Part shown: in pieces, positions 63,600-64,000 of the stretch
How the letters are laid out: the number at the start of each line of letters is the position of its first letter
Numbering within the stretch: position 1 is the stretch's first letter
Origin: Vibrio mytili
GTDB taxonomy: Bacteria > Pseudomonadota > Gammaproteobacteria > Enterobacterales > Vibrionaceae
Direction: 5' to 3'
Length of the DNA stretch: 64,000 nucleotides
Assembly: GCF_000830505.1 (NCBI RefSeq)
Contig: NZ_JXOK01000010.1
Span: 19,794-83,793, forward strand
Translations under genes and position numbers: made by a program
Notes under the pieces: generated by a model
What the model was told of the DNA's origin: nothing
The model's input: the letters and a program-made list of their open reading frames with translations, nothing else
The model's database searches: none

Positions 63600-64000
63600 G
63601 TTAAATGAACAAGCTCGTCGCTCATTGTTAGAAATGGCTTGGCGAGTGCTGGATAACGCGCTGCAAGGCCATGGGCTCCAGTTGCCGCCAGAGCCCACAG
63701 AGCCACAGTTACTCGTTCCTGCCGCGTGCTTTGTGACATTACACCAAAATGGGCAACTTCGGGGCTGTATTGGATCCCTGGAGGCAACCGAACCTTTGTG
63801 GTTAAACGTATGTCATAACACTTACTCGAGTGGATTTCGGGATCGGCGCTTTTTACCCCTCTCTGCGGAGGATCGTGCTGGTTTGAGCTTGGATATTTCT
63901 ATACTGTCTGATCTTATCCCGATGAAAAATGAGGGTGAACCCGCGTTATTGGCGAAGCTTCGTCCAAGTAAAGATGGACTTTTGCTCGAGGACGAGTTTC
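63577..64000 (+). CDS. AmmeMemoRadiSam system protein A (AMMECR1-like), 3' end outside window
   Basis: The frame opens at ATG 63577 inside the Memo-like gene (23-nt overlap) and stays open to the end of the window. Visible family parts are ACFVTLHQNGQLRGCIGSL (the LRGCIG motif of AMMECR1) and SSGFRDRRFLPLSAED. The function is unknown. The overlap indicates translational coupling with the Memo-like gene. Confidence 0.88.
   Translation, partial: MPVLSCIKLNEQARRSLLEMAWRVLDNALQGHGLQLPPEPTEPQLLVPAACFVTLHQNGQLRGCIGSLEATEPLWLNVCHNTYSSGFRDRRFLPLSAEDRAGLSLDISILSDLIPMKNEGEPALLAKLRPSKDGLLLEDEF

Noticed and set aside
1..64000. tRNA, rRNA, CRISPR array, integrase or prophage
   Set aside because: None recognised on either strand by eye; a tRNAscan and CRISPR search would be needed to exclude small ones.

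Overview
The window looks like a Vibrio chromosome, probably a Harveyi/Alginolyticus-like marine species. The Vibrio-type mgsA, a full dmsABC-dmsD set, a torT homologue, TATACCC-ended palindromic repeats and moderate GC support this. The species and replicon cannot be fixed from the sequence alone. No rRNA, tRNA, CRISPR array, transposase or prophage gene was seen.

Layout. 1-4.5 kb: the 3' end of a fimbrial usher-like gene, methylglyoxal synthase, an orphan TorT and an M20 amidohydrolase. 4.5-9.8 kb: an anaerobic respiration module (NapF-like ferredoxin, DmsD-type chaperone, divergent dmsABC) with a perfect FNR box and a near-perfect Fur box between the two units. 10-12.9 kb: glutathione-independent formaldehyde dehydrogenase, a LysR regulator and a small secreted protein. 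13-17.9 kb: a D-amino-acid module (alanine racemase, DgcN-like N-acetyltransferase, N-acetyl-D-Glu racemase, D-amino-acid aminotransferase). 17.9-19.3 kb: guanine deaminase. 20-31.2 kb: first half of a glycine betaine catabolic locus (GbdR-like regulator, M19-like protein, PA5397-like protein, dgcA, dgcB, etfA, etfB, BCCT transporter). 31.3-45.1 kb: a block of unrelated accessory genes and regulator/transporter pairs. 45.2-61.5 kb: second half of the betaine locus (homocysteine methyltransferase plus a frameshifted BCCT transporter, gbcA and gbcB divergent, a frameshifted glyA, soxBDAG, purU, sdaA, and a second GbdR/CdhR-like regulator). 61.6-64 kb: the AmmeMemoRadiSam trio.

Together the betaine genes encode a route from glycine betaine to pyruvate. 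GbcAB gives dimethylglycine plus formaldehyde. DgcAB with its own ETF gives sarcosine. SoxBDAG gives glycine and methylene-THF. GlyA gives serine and SdaA gives pyruvate and ammonia. FdhA and PurU handle the C1 products. A 10-bp motif, TGTCGY-D-W-W-T, recurs before fdhA, the dgc operon, gbcA/gbcB and glyA and may be a shared operator.

Five reading-frame breaks (one SDR remnant, a WYL regulator, two in a BCCT transporter, one in glyA) all have the same form. Each is repaired by restoring a single G or C in a short G/C run. This suggests either systematic sequence error or a mutational bias, and the affected genes should be treated as possibly intact.
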